Positions 1 to 7,235 of a stretch of 13,061 nucleotides of DNA are shown here, one piece after another (the stretch's first letter is position 1; each line of letters opens with the position of its first letter). The notes beneath the pieces were generated by a model. It made no database searches. It was not told the DNA's origin and saw only the letters and a program-made list of their open reading frames with translations. Both the position numbers and the translations under genes were made by a program. This stretch comes from Candidatus Pelagibacterales bacterium (GTDB taxonomy: Bacteria; Pseudomonadota; Alphaproteobacteria; TMED109). Location: contig PBIU01000003.1 in assembly GCA_002720535.1 (NCBI GenBank), positions 447,982 through 461,042 on the forward strand, in the 5' to 3' direction.

Positions 1-1366
1 TCATTTTGTTTGCAAATAATCCATTTATAAATCTTATGCTATATTTTTTTTCATCGGCTAAACTTAAAAGCTTTAAAACATTTAATTTTTTTATAAATTC
101 TTCGTCTGAAGTTTCTGATGTTAACTTTTCATCTATTAGGTTGAAATTTATTTTTTTATTTAATTTTGCGTTTGCTAGTAATCCATAGTAAGTCGTATTG
201 TAAGTAGCAGCAGATTCATAAAATGATATAGATTTTTCAGTATTTAATAAATATTCTTCTGCTTTTCCTAACCAATAATTAGCTCTAGATATTGAAATTG
301 GCATTTTGACAATATCCTTCATATTTAAAAAATGTTGTTTTGCCTGATTAGGCTTATTCAAAAACTCTAATGATATCCAACCGAGTAGCCATTCTGCGCT
401 AGCTATATTAGAAATTTTATTTTGTTGATGATGTTTAAGTAATTCATAAGCTTTATTATATTCTTTTTGATTTAATAAATTTCTTGTATGCCAGTTAATT
501 TCTGTCCACCAATAATTAGGTTGCATTAGGGATTGAGAATTGTCTCTAAGGTGTTTAATTAATAAATTATATGACTCATTTGTAAGTCCAGAAACTCGTC
601 TCCATTTTACTCTTTCATAAACTAATCCTGGATCATTATTTAGTGTATCGGGTATTATTTTGATTGCATAATCTACACCGTATTCTCTTCTAGATAGTTT
701 TATTTTCGCTTTAGCTAGTATTTGATAATCTTTATTTACTCTTTTTAATTGTCTATATACGCTGCTCCATTTCTTATTCCAAATTAGATTATTTAATCTA
801 ATATTATTAATTTTTTCATCAAATAAATAAGAATAATTTTTATAAATATAAAGTTCATCTTCTTTTTTAAATGAACCATTTATCCAACTATTTATGATAA
901 CTCTATCATGATTTTGATTATCTTTTTCATTTAAATACTTTGCATATTTAATTTTTCCTATATTAGTAATAGGACTCTGCATATCAAAAATATTAAAAAT
1001 ATTATTTTCTGAATATTTCCAACTCATTGTATCTTCTAAATGAATAATTATATTATTAATATTTGGCCAATTTTGATATTTTTTAATAATTTCTTCTATA
1101 AGTTCATTATCAATATTTTTATTAGAAAACCGTAACCAATTTACCAAATCTTCATAATTTTCATCGGCATTATCTGCAATTAATTTTTTTACTTTGTTGA
1201 ATTTATTTTCTTCTACTAATTGAATTATTTGGCGGGTTAATTTTTGATTTTTATATTTTGTATCATCATTTGCCAATAATTGTTTGGTATAAAGTATAAA
1301 ACATATAGTAAATATGTTACAAATTAGTATAAAATATTTTATTAATATCTTTGATAAAATGCACAT
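1..1366 (-). CDS. slt: Soluble lytic murein transglycosylase, N-terminal part (3' end outside window)
   Basis: A leftward frame stays open from an ATG at 1364-1366 to the window edge, giving 455 residues without a stop. Residues 7-25 are hydrophobic and are followed by LLAND, which fits a Sec signal. The rest is a helical-repeat region typical of the Slt70 superhelical U-domain. Recognisable family patterns are EWLLGW (325-330), NYWLG (363-367) and TYYGLLA (392-398); the last usually lies shortly before the linker and catalytic SLT domain. That catalytic domain, with its glutamate, would lie beyond base 1 and cannot be judged. The family cleaves the MurNAc-GlcNAc bond of peptidoglycan in the periplasm, forming 1,6-anhydroMurNAc. 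The gene diverges from dapA across 62 bp, a pairing I recall from other alphaproteobacteria. No clear Shine-Dalgarno precedes the ATG. Family assignment is confident; symbol and exact start are less so. Confidence 0.88.
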   Translation of the reverse strand, partial: MCILSKILIKYFILICNIFTICFILYTKQLLANDDTKYKNQKLTRQIIQLVEENKFNKVKKLIADNADENYEDLVNWLRFSNKNIDNELIEEIIKKYQNWPNINNIIIHLEDTMSWKYSENNIFNIFDMQSPITNIGKIKYAKYLNEKDNQNHDRVIINSWINGSFKKEDELYIYKNYSYLFDEKINNIRLNNLIWNKKWSSVYRQLKRVNKDYQILAKAKIKLSRREYGVDYAIKIIPDTLNNDPGLVYERVKWRRVSGLTNESYNLLIKHLRDNSQSLMQPNYWWTEINWHTRNLLNQKEYNKAYELLKHHQQNKISNIASAEWLLGWISLEFLNKPNQAKQHFLNMKDIVKMPISISRANYWLGKAEEYLLNTEKSISFYESAATYNTTYYGLLANAKLNKKINFNLIDEKLTSETSDEEFIKKLNVLKLLSLADEKKYSIRFINGLFANKM

Positions 1367-1428
1367 AATATAATAAGTATAATTACTTTTTTTATTAATA
1401 GATATAAAAATTATAGGACAAAAATTAT
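1367..1428. promoter_or_regulatory. Divergent slt/dapA intergenic region with candidate -10 boxes on both strands
   Basis: This 62-bp, almost pure A/T gap must drive both slt (leftward) and dapA (rightward). A perfect TATAAT lies on the + strand at 1378-1383. TTGATA at 1351-1356 could be its -35, but the spacer of 21 bp is longer than the usual 16-18. On the - strand a perfect TATAAT occupies 1415-1410, with no good -35 upstream. AGGA at 1415-1418, ten bases before the dapA ATG, is the likely ribosome binding site. In such AT-rich DNA, -10 matches arise by chance, so only the divergent arrangement itself is firm. Confidence 0.4.
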
Positions 1429-2325
1429 ATGGATAGTAAATATAAAGGGTCGTTTGTTGCACTGATTACACCTTTTGCTAATGGAAAAATAGATGAAGCT
1501 TCCTTCCAAAAGTTTATTGAATGGCAAATTAGTCAAGGTACCAATGGTCTTGTTCCATGTGGAACTACTGGAGAGTCTCCTACATTAAGTCATTCTGAAC
1601 ATGAAAGATTAATTGATTTGACTGTTGAAGTTTCAAATGGACGCATTCCAGTAATGGCAGGAACGGGGTCTAATTCTACAGAAGAGGCAATAAATTTAAC
1701 AAAATATGCAAAGAAAGCTGGTGCAGATTCTGCTTTAATAGTAATGCCTTATTATAATAAACCTACACAAGAAGGAATGTATGCACATTTTGAAGCTATT
1801 AATAATGCGGTAGATTTACCTTTATTTATATATAATATACCTGGTAGGTCTGTAATAGATATGTCTGTGTCAACCATGGTAAAGTTAGCAAAGCTAACTA
1901 ATATAGTTGGTGTTAAAGATGCAAGCAATGATCCAATTAGGCCAACTTTATTAAGGAATGCACTAAATGGTAATAACTTTATTCAGTTTTCTGGTGAAGA
2001 CCCTTCTCAACTTCCTTTTATGGCTTCAGGTGGAGACGGAATTATATCTGTAACAGGTAATGTTGCACCAAATTTAATGTCTGAATTTCATCAATTATGG
2101 AGCTCTAATAAATTAGATGAAGCAAGAACTCTTCAAGAAAAACTTATGCCTTTGCATATGTCTTTATTTGTTGAAACAAGTCCGGCTCCGGTTAAGTATG
2201 CAGCTTCTATAAGAGGAATAAGTAGTTCCGAATTAAGACTTCCATTAGTAGAACTTAACAATACTACAAAAAATATTGTTGAATTAGCTTTAAAAGATTT
2301 AAAGCTTTCTAAAATAGAAATTTAA
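1429..2325 (+). CDS. dapA: 4-hydroxy-tetrahydrodipicolinate synthase
   Basis: DapA condenses pyruvate with aspartate-4-semialdehyde, the first committed step to diaminopimelate and lysine, in the cytoplasm. The 298-residue length matches the family, which folds as a TIM barrel. Visible signatures are GTTGES (45-50) at the pyruvate site, YYNKP (108-112) with the tyrosine contributed across the dimer, YNIPGR (135-140) holding catalytic Tyr135 and Arg140, and GVKDAS (161-166), where Lys163 forms the Schiff base. GGDGIISVTGN (201-211) is the conserved loop near the C-terminal side. All expected active-site residues are present. The ATG has AGGA ten bases upstream. The stop overlaps the smpB start by one base (TAATG), so the two are probably translationally coupled. 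Related aldolases of the NAL/DHDPS family are possible, but the motif set favours DapA. Confidence 0.96.
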   Translation: MDSKYKGSFVALITPFANGKIDEASFQKFIEWQISQGTNGLVPCGTTGESPTLSHSEHERLIDLTVEVSNGRIPVMAGTGSNSTEEAINLTKYAKKAGADSALIVMPYYNKPTQEGMYAHFEAINNAVDLPLFIYNIPGRSVIDMSVSTMVKLAKLTNIVGVKDASNDPIRPTLLRNALNGNNFIQFSGEDPSQLPFMASGGDGIISVTGNVAPNLMSEFHQLWSSNKLDEARTLQEKLMPLHMSLFVETSPAPVKYAASIRGISSSELRLPLVELNNTTKNIVELALKDLKLSKIEI

Positions 2326-2777
2326 TGAGTCCTTTAATATTAAATAGACGTGCTAAAAGAGAATATGAAATAATAGAAACCTTTGAAGCAGGGATTATAT
2401 TATCTGGCCCTGAAGTTAAATCTTTAAGATTAGGTAAGGCTAATATTGGTGATGCATATGCTGATCCTAAAGATGGAGAACTATGGTTAATAAATTGCCA
2501 TATATCTGAATATAATAATGCTCAAAAAGAATTTCATGATTCTCCAACTAGGCCAAGAAAATTATTATTACATAAAAAAGAAATTAGAAAACTGCAAGGT
2601 AATGTGCAAAAGCAAGGATTAACAATAATAGTTTTGAAAATGTATTTTAATCTTAAAGGTATTGCAAAAGTAAATTTAGCTTTAGGTAGAGGAAAAAAAG
2701 ATAGAGATAAAAGAGCTGATGAAAAAAGAAAAGATTGGCAAAGGCAAAAACAAAGACTACTTAGAGTTAAAAATTAA
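2325..2777 (+). CDS. smpB: SsrA-binding protein SmpB
   Basis: SmpB binds tmRNA (SsrA) and places it in the empty A site of stalled ribosomes for trans-translation. The 150-residue protein shows the conserved opening NRRAKREYEI (7-16), the GPEVKSLR segment (28-35) and GKANIGDAYA (37-46) of the oligonucleotide-binding barrel. TRPRKLLLHKKEI (75-87) follows, and the basic tail begins with GKKDRDKR (123-130) and is rich in Lys and Arg to the end; this tail normally inserts into the mRNA channel. Length is near the usual 150-160. The ATG overlaps the dapA stop by one base, so there is no separate promoter and little freedom in the start. The partner tmRNA gene, often a two-piece RNA in alphaproteobacteria, is not in this window. 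Confidence 0.97.
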   Translation: MSPLILNRRAKREYEIIETFEAGIILSGPEVKSLRLGKANIGDAYADPKDGELWLINCHISEYNNAQKEFHDSPTRPRKLLLHKKEIRKLQGNVQKQGLTIIVLKMYFNLKGIAKVNLALGRGKKDRDKRADEKRKDWQRQKQRLLRVKN

Positions 2778-2814
2778 AGTAATCTAATAAGGTAATTATT
2801 GACGTATTAAGAGT

Positions 2815-3369
2815 ATGATAAATTTTTTTAAATTTAGTTTTTTGATTATTATGTCTTATTTTTCAATAAGCAATATAGCTAGTGCTAAAAATTTAGTATT
2901 AGACGATATTTCTTTTGAAGATATTAATGGTAATGATGTTAGACTTAGTGATTTACCAGGTAAAATAATTTTAGTTGTGAATACTGCAAGCTTTTGTGGT
3001 TTTACTAAGCAATATAAGGGTTTACAAGAGTTAACTGATAAATTTTCTTCGGAAGATTTGTCAATTATAGCTATACCTTCGAATGATTTCGGTAGACAAG
3101 AACCAGGAAATAATAAAGAAATTAAAGATTTTTGTGAAGGAACATATGGTATTACATTCCCTATTATGAGTAAGCAAAAAGTTATCGGTAATAATAAACA
3201 TGCGTTTTATAAATGGATAGAAAGTAATCATGGTAGTAAAAAATTACCTCGTTGGAATTTTCATAAATATATTATAAATAGAGATGGAGAATTGTTACAT
3301 TCTATTTCTAGTCGAATTGCTCCAAGTTCATCTAAATTTTTAGATATGATAGCCACTAGTCTAAAATAG
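2815..3369 (+). CDS. Exported glutathione peroxidase family protein (thiol peroxidase)
   Basis: This 184-residue protein belongs to the glutathione peroxidase family, which reduces peroxides using glutathione or thioredoxin. The N-terminus (MINFFKF, then a hydrophobic stretch to about residue 20, ending in SNIASA before KN) looks like a Sec signal cleaved near residue 25, so I infer a periplasmic location. The catalytic tetrad is visible: Cys61 in NTASFCGFT, Gln95 in GRQEPG, and Trp147-Asn148 in WNFHKY. The peroxidatic residue is encoded by TGT, so it is cysteine and not selenocysteine. A further Cys107 in FCEGTYG is common in the bacterial members. The gene lies 37 bp after smpB and may be read from the same transcript. 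No strong Shine-Dalgarno is visible; Met13 is an alternative start but would destroy the signal peptide. Its stop abuts the stop of the convergent glycosylase gene. Reductant and substrate are unknown. Confidence 0.9.
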   Translation: MINFFKFSFLIIMSYFSISNIASAKNLVLDDISFEDINGNDVRLSDLPGKIILVVNTASFCGFTKQYKGLQELTDKFSSEDLSIIAIPSNDFGRQEPGNNKEIKDFCEGTYGITFPIMSKQKVIGNNKHAFYKWIESNHGSKKLPRWNFHKYIINRDGELLHSISSRIAPSSSKFLDMIATSLK

Positions 3370-3996
3370 TTATATTCTTTCACTTATTTTTTTTATAATT
3401 TCATCAAACATTTCTAATGTAAGCCTATTAGTATTTATATTATATCTTGAACAATGATAACTATCCAACATTATTAAATTATTATTAATATAATGTACTT
3501 TTCCGTGTTTAAATTTATTTGACTTGGCCTTAAGATTAAATACTTTTAAAATTTCTTCATGCGCTATTAAACCCAGTGCTAATATCACTTCTAAGTTTTT
3601 CATATTATCTATTTCAGATTTTAAAAATTTTCTACAATTATTTCTTTCTAATGCGTTGGGTTTATTCTTAGGAGGAACGCATCTCACGCTATTAGTTATT
3701 CTAGTATTTTGAAGATTAAGTTCATCATTATTTGTTTCTTTATATGAACCTAATGCTAATTTATTTTTAATTAAAGTAGGATATAAAGTATTACCTGCAT
3801 GGTCTCCTGTGAAAGGTCTGCCAGTTTTGTTTGCCCCTTGTAAACCAGGAGCTAACCCAACAATTAATATTTTAGAATCTATAGCACCAAAAGATTCTAC
3901 TGGAGAATTATACCAAGTAGGATTCAGTTTTCTATATTTATTTCTATAGCTTTTTAATCTATCACAGTGTGAACAATTTTTATCAGGCATTAACAT
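3370..3996 (-). CDS. Uracil-DNA glycosylase, family 5 (UDGb type)
   Basis: The 208-residue protein excises uracil, and in this family often other deaminated bases, from DNA in base-excision repair. Motif 1, GLAPGLQGANKTGRPFTGD (47-65), has the family 5 form in which an alanine replaces the usual polar catalytic Asp or Asn. SYHCSRYNINTNRLT (179-193) supplies the conserved His181 motif. Cys8 and Cys11 (CSHC), Cys106 (VRCVPP) and Cys121 (NNCRKF) are placed to ligate the 4Fe-4S cluster known for families 4 and 5. Met3 is an alternative start with no effect on the domain. It is the only complete gene on the - strand here, divergent from folK and convergent with the peroxidase gene at zero gap. Family 4 is less likely because its motif 1 differs (GEAPG). 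Confidence 0.9.
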   Translation of the reverse strand: MLMPDKNCSHCDRLKSYRNKYRKLNPTWYNSPVESFGAIDSKILIVGLAPGLQGANKTGRPFTGDHAGNTLYPTLIKNKLALGSYKETNNDELNLQNTRITNSVRCVPPKNKPNALERNNCRKFLKSEIDNMKNLEVILALGLIAHEEILKVFNLKAKSNKFKHGKVHYINNNLIMLDSYHCSRYNINTNRLTLEMFDEIIKKISERI

Positions 3997-4078
3997 AATA
4001 TAACTTTTCTTATTAATTATTAATTTTAATATTATAATAAATATTTTTATTTTTTAAAATTAATGACTATAAATAATT
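3997..4078. promoter_or_regulatory. Divergent glycosylase/folK intergenic region with palindromic -10-like site
   Basis: This 82-bp gap separates two divergent genes and so should hold promoters for both. A perfect palindrome, TATTATAATA, lies at 4030-4039 and contains TATAAT on the + strand (4033-4038) and on the - strand (4036-4031). Neither reading has a recognisable TTGACA-like box at the right distance. A second + strand match, TATAAA at 4068-4073, is too close to the folK ATG to serve as a usual promoter with a leader. No clear Shine-Dalgarno is seen before either start. The region is nearly all A/T, so chance matches are expected. Confidence 0.35.
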
Positions 4079-4588
4079 ATGTATTTACATAACAGTATTT
4101 TTATATCTATAGGTTCTAATTTAAGAGGACATATGAATAACTCAAAGAATATTATGGATACTGTTTTTTTTAATTTGTCTTCTGCAGGTTTAAGAGTAAG
4201 ATATGCTTCAAAAATATATATTAGTAAGCCGATGCCATCTGGATTAGGACCACTATTTTATAATAGAGTTGTTTCAATAAAATCAAATTTAAATCCTATA
4301 GAAATAATGAAAATTCTTAAAAGAATAGAGAGAACCTATAGTAGAAGGTCTAAATTAAGGAACTCTCCTAGAGTATTAGATTTAGATATATTAGATTATA
4401 AAGGTAAAATTATTAATAAAGGCAATATTCTTCAAATTCCTCACCCTAGAATGGGTAAAAGAGACTTTATTTTAAAACCTTTACATGATTTAAGCCCATA
4501 TTGGACTGATCCTATTAACGGCAAGTCTATAAAAAGTTTAATATATAAATGTAAAAGATCTAATATTTCTATTGCTAAAGCTATATAA
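4079..4588 (+). CDS. folK: 2-amino-4-hydroxy-6-hydroxymethyldihydropteridine diphosphokinase (HPPK)
   Basis: FolK transfers diphosphate from ATP to 6-hydroxymethyl-7,8-dihydropterin, the step before dihydropteroate synthase in folate synthesis. The 169-residue protein shows the N-terminal FISIGSNL strand (8-15) with the pterin-site glycine and asparagine. The hallmark RVLDLDILDY (98-107) carries the two magnesium-binding aspartates Asp101 and Asp103, and IPHPRMGKRDFILKPL (120-135) is the conserved C-terminal HPR segment. IERTYSRR (83-90) contains the conserved glutamate and arginines. The length fits the single-domain enzyme, with no fusion to FolB or FolP. It stands between divergent and downstream gaps of 82 and 75 bp, so it may be transcribed on its own or lead into rpoZ. 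No obvious Shine-Dalgarno precedes the ATG. Confidence 0.95.
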   Translation: MYLHNSIFISIGSNLRGHMNNSKNIMDTVFFNLSSAGLRVRYASKIYISKPMPSGLGPLFYNRVVSIKSNLNPIEIMKILKRIERTYSRRSKLRNSPRVLDLDILDYKGKIINKGNILQIPHPRMGKRDFILKPLHDLSPYWTDPINGKSIKSLIYKCKRSNISIAKAI

Positions 4589-4663
4589 TAAGTGCTATTT
4601 GAATTATAATATTATATATATGATGGTATTTATTTAGATAAATTAAAGTAGTAAGGGTTAAAA
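4589..4663 (+). promoter_or_regulatory. folK-rpoZ gap: possible promoter and rpoZ ribosome binding site
   Basis: The 75-bp gap is the largest in the long + strand run and the likeliest place for a promoter of the rpoZ-rel operon. TATAAT occurs at 4605-4610 inside a 12-bp palindrome, TATAATATTATA (4605-4616). No -35 is seen at normal spacing, and the palindrome is too short and lacks a G+C stem, so it is not a convincing terminator for folK. AAGGG at 4653-4657, six bases before the rpoZ ATG, is a good Shine-Dalgarno and fixes that start. Confidence 0.35.
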
Positions 4664-5029
4664 ATGGCTAGAGTTACTGTTGAAGATTGTATTTTAAAAG
4701 TAGATAATAGATTTGATCTAATAGTTTTAGCTGCTCATAGGGGTAGGGAAATTACGGCAGGGGCAGAATTAACAGTGCCTAGAGATAATGATAAAAACCC
4801 TGTGGTTTCATTGAGGGAAATAGCAGAAGAAACTATTGAAGTTTCTGATTTAAAGGAAAGTATGGTAGTTTCATTACAAACACAAATTCTTGATGATGAT
4901 CAAGTAAATAAAGATGATGAAGATACTGAAGATTTAGAAGGTATAGAAAAAGAAGAAAAAATAGAAGAACCTGTAAATCCTTTAGGTAAATTTGGAATAC
5001 AAGTTCAAGATAGGTATGAAGATATATAA
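4664..5029 (+). CDS. rpoZ: DNA-directed RNA polymerase omega subunit
   Basis: Omega helps fold and assemble the beta-prime subunit of RNA polymerase and in many bacteria forms part of a ppGpp site. The opening MARVTVEDCILK (1-12), NRFDLIVLAAHRGREI (15-30) and NDKNPVVSLREIAEET (42-57) are the conserved core. The total of 121 residues is longer than the roughly 90 of E. coli but in the range I recall for alphaproteobacteria. Residues 77-102 form an acidic tail with 15 Asp or Glu, probably disordered, before PLGKFGIQ. The ATG is set by AAGGG six bases upstream. The rel/spoT gene follows after 19 bp, the common rpoZ-spoT pairing that places a polymerase subunit beside the ppGpp enzyme. Confidence 0.97.
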   Translation: MARVTVEDCILKVDNRFDLIVLAAHRGREITAGAELTVPRDNDKNPVVSLREIAEETIEVSDLKESMVVSLQTQILDDDQVNKDDEDTEDLEGIEKEEKIEEPVNPLGKFGIQVQDRYEDI

Positions 5030-5048
5030 GTAAATATATGGTTTTATT

Positions 5049-7223
5049 ATGGAGTTAAATAAACTCGATACAAATTTTAAAAATAATACAAATCATAATT
5101 ATTATGAAGATATAATACGTAAAGTTAGTGATTACGATTCTAATTTAAAAATAAATGTGCTTATTCAAGCAGTTGATTTTTCTAGAGAAAGACATAGTGA
5201 ACAAAAAAGAGATTCTGGAGACCCTTATTTTTTTCATCCTTTAGCTGTCGCTAATATTTTGGCTGATTATAAACTAGATTGGGTCAGTATTATAACTGCT
5301 TTACTTCATGATACTGTAGAAGATGGGGTAGCTACTAGAGCTGAAATTAGGAAGTTATTTGGAGCTGAGATAGCTAGACTAGTAGATGGTGTGACAAAAT
5401 TATCAAAAATTGAAGCTCCTCATATGGAATTAAGAGAAGCAGAAAATTTTAGAAAATTTTTATTAGCAATGTCTAAAGATATTAGAGTTTTATTAGTAAA
5501 ACTTGCAGATAGACTACATAATATGCGTACATTAAAGTACATAGATTCTTCAGATAGAAGGAGAAGAATTTCAAAAGAAACGTTAGACGTATATGCTCCT
5601 TTAGCTGCAAGAATAGGTATGCAGAATATGAGAGAGGAATTAGAAGATATTGCATTTGCGGAGTTAAATACTTCTATAAGAAAATCATTAAATAAGCGTA
5701 TACTTTTTTTACGTAATCAAGATGATCAAGTAGTAAAAAAAATTATAAGAGAAATTAAATATAAATTTAAGTTAAACAAGAAAATCATACAAATTCAAGG
5801 AAGAGAAAAAAGTATATATTCTATTTGGAAAAAAATGCAAAAGTCTTCTATTTCTTTTGAAAATATATCAGATATTTATGCTTTTAGAATAATTTGTGAT
5901 GACATAAGTGATTGTTATGCAGCCTTAGGAATAATACATAATATATGGCCTATGATTCCAGGAAGGTTCAAAGACTATATATCTACGCCAAAATCCAATG
6001 GATATTCATCTATACATACAAATGTTATAGGTCCATTAGGTAGACCAATTGAGATACAAATTAGAACTCAAAAAATGCATGAATTAAATGAATATGGTGT
6101 TGCTGCTCATTGGTATTATAAAGAAAAAAATAGTACTCCAGTAAAGCTTAATAAAGTTAGTTTAAATTTATTTAAAGAGTTTTCTGAAATTATTGGAAAT
6201 TCTTCTGGAGCTGATGATTTACTATCACATTCAAAAATGGAGATGTATTCTGATCAAGTATTTTGTTTTACTCCTAAGGGTGAGGTTATAACTATGCCAA
6301 AGACTGCCACACCAATTGATTTTGCATTTTCAGTACATTCAAAACTTGGAGAAACTTGCGTCGGATGTAAAATTAATGGACGTGCTGCTCCTTTACAAAC
6401 AATCTTATCTAATGGTGACCAAGTAGAGATATTAAGATCAAATAGTCAAACACCACAACCTAGTTGGCTTAATTATACTGTTACAGGTAAAGCTAGATCT
6501 TATATAAATAAATTTATAAGGAAGAATGATAGAAATGAATTTATTAAATTAGGAAGATCTATTTTAGAAAATAATTTCATATTACAAAATAAACAATTTC
6601 ATGATAAATTAATAGATCCAATTTTAAAACAGTTAGACTATAAAAGCAGAAGATCATTATATTTTGCTCTTGGTAAAAGTGAAATAAATAGTGACGAGGT
6701 TTTAAATATTTTATTACCGAAAAAAGTTAATACTAATAAAATTATAAATCTTAACAATAGAAAAGACAGAGGTATATCTATTAAAGGTTTAAAACCTGGG
6801 GTGGCAATACATATGGGAGAATGTTGTCATCCATTATTTGGAGAGCGAATTGTTGGTTTAATGACAGAAGGAAAGGGGATAACAGTTCATACATTAGATT
6901 GTGTAATTTTAGAAAGATATACTGATAATCCAGAATTATGGGTAGATTTAACATGGAACAAAAAAAGTTCAGAAAATAATATTGGAAGAATAAATGTTAC
7001 CATAACTAATAAAAGAGGAAGTTTAAATACTTTAACTCAGATAATTGCTGATTTTGGAGGTAATATAACAAATTTTTTAATCAATCAAAGGTCTGATGAT
7101 TTCTTTCAATTGTCACTAGACATAGAAGTAAATGATGCTAAGCATCTAAATGAAATTATTACAGGGTTAAGAACAAATTTGAGTATATATGAAGTTAACA
7201 GAGCTAAAGAGAATTATAATTAA
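5049..7223 (+). CDS. spoT: Bifunctional (p)ppGpp synthetase/hydrolase, Rel/SpoT family
   Basis: This 724-residue stringent-response enzyme makes and degrades (p)ppGpp. The hydrolase HD domain (about 40-190) is intact: His63, His87-Asp88 in LLHDTVED with Glu91 and Asp92, then Asp154 and Asn158 in KLADRLHNM. The synthetase domain (about 230-355) has GREKS (251-255), Asp275 in SDIYAFR and Glu335 in EIQIRT. The RFKD tetrad at 306-309 is the RXKD form known from bifunctional enzymes, not the EXDD of RelA-only synthetases. A TGS domain follows (about 401-462), then a helical region, the Cys592-Cys593, His614, Cys618 zinc-finger-like module, and a C-terminal ACT domain (about 646-720). It sits 19 bp after rpoZ and 12 bp before pyrE. 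No strong Shine-Dalgarno is visible, but no other in-frame ATG could replace this start without loss of the HD domain. The name rel or relA would serve equally. Confidence 0.96.
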   Translation: MELNKLDTNFKNNTNHNYYEDIIRKVSDYDSNLKINVLIQAVDFSRERHSEQKRDSGDPYFFHPLAVANILADYKLDWVSIITALLHDTVEDGVATRAEIRKLFGAEIARLVDGVTKLSKIEAPHMELREAENFRKFLLAMSKDIRVLLVKLADRLHNMRTLKYIDSSDRRRRISKETLDVYAPLAARIGMQNMREELEDIAFAELNTSIRKSLNKRILFLRNQDDQVVKKIIREIKYKFKLNKKIIQIQGREKSIYSIWKKMQKSSISFENISDIYAFRIICDDISDCYAALGIIHNIWPMIPGRFKDYISTPKSNGYSSIHTNVIGPLGRPIEIQIRTQKMHELNEYGVAAHWYYKEKNSTPVKLNKVSLNLFKEFSEIIGNSSGADDLLSHSKMEMYSDQVFCFTPKGEVITMPKTATPIDFAFSVHSKLGETCVGCKINGRAAPLQTILSNGDQVEILRSNSQTPQPSWLNYTVTGKARSYINKFIRKNDRNEFIKLGRSILENNFILQNKQFHDKLIDPILKQLDYKSRRSLYFALGKSEINSDEVLNILLPKKVNTNKIINLNNRKDRGISIKGLKPGVAIHMGECCHPLFGERIVGLMTEGKGITVHTLDCVILERYTDNPELWVDLTWNKKSSENNIGRINVTITNKRGSLNTLTQIIADFGGNITNFLINQRSDDFFQLSLDIEVNDAKHLNEIITGLRTNLSIYEVNRAKENYN

Positions 7224-7224
7224 A

Positions 7225-7228
7225 AGGA
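7225..7228 (+). promoter_or_regulatory. Ribosome binding site of pyrE
   Basis: AGGA directly follows the spoT stop codon (7221-7223) and lies seven bases before the ATG at 7236. It decides for this start over the in-frame ATG three codons later at 7245. Confidence 0.6.
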
Positions 7229-7235
7229 AAAAATT

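Noticed and set aside
6..188. Short + strand open frame of 60 codons
   Set aside because: It lies opposite the slt coding region, has low-complexity Phe/Asn/Ser content and no family resemblance; it is a shadow of the reverse-strand gene.
2799..2804. TTGACG before the peroxidase gene as a -35 box
   Set aside because: A -10 at the right distance would fall inside the coding region, after the start codon.
2995..3000. Possible selenocysteine in the glutathione peroxidase
   Set aside because: The active-site codon 61 is TGT, so no recoding of TGA is involved.
4605..4616. Palindrome TATAATATTATA after folK as an intrinsic terminator
   Set aside because: The stem would be six A/T pairs without a loop and no U-run follows, so it cannot form a stable terminator hairpin.
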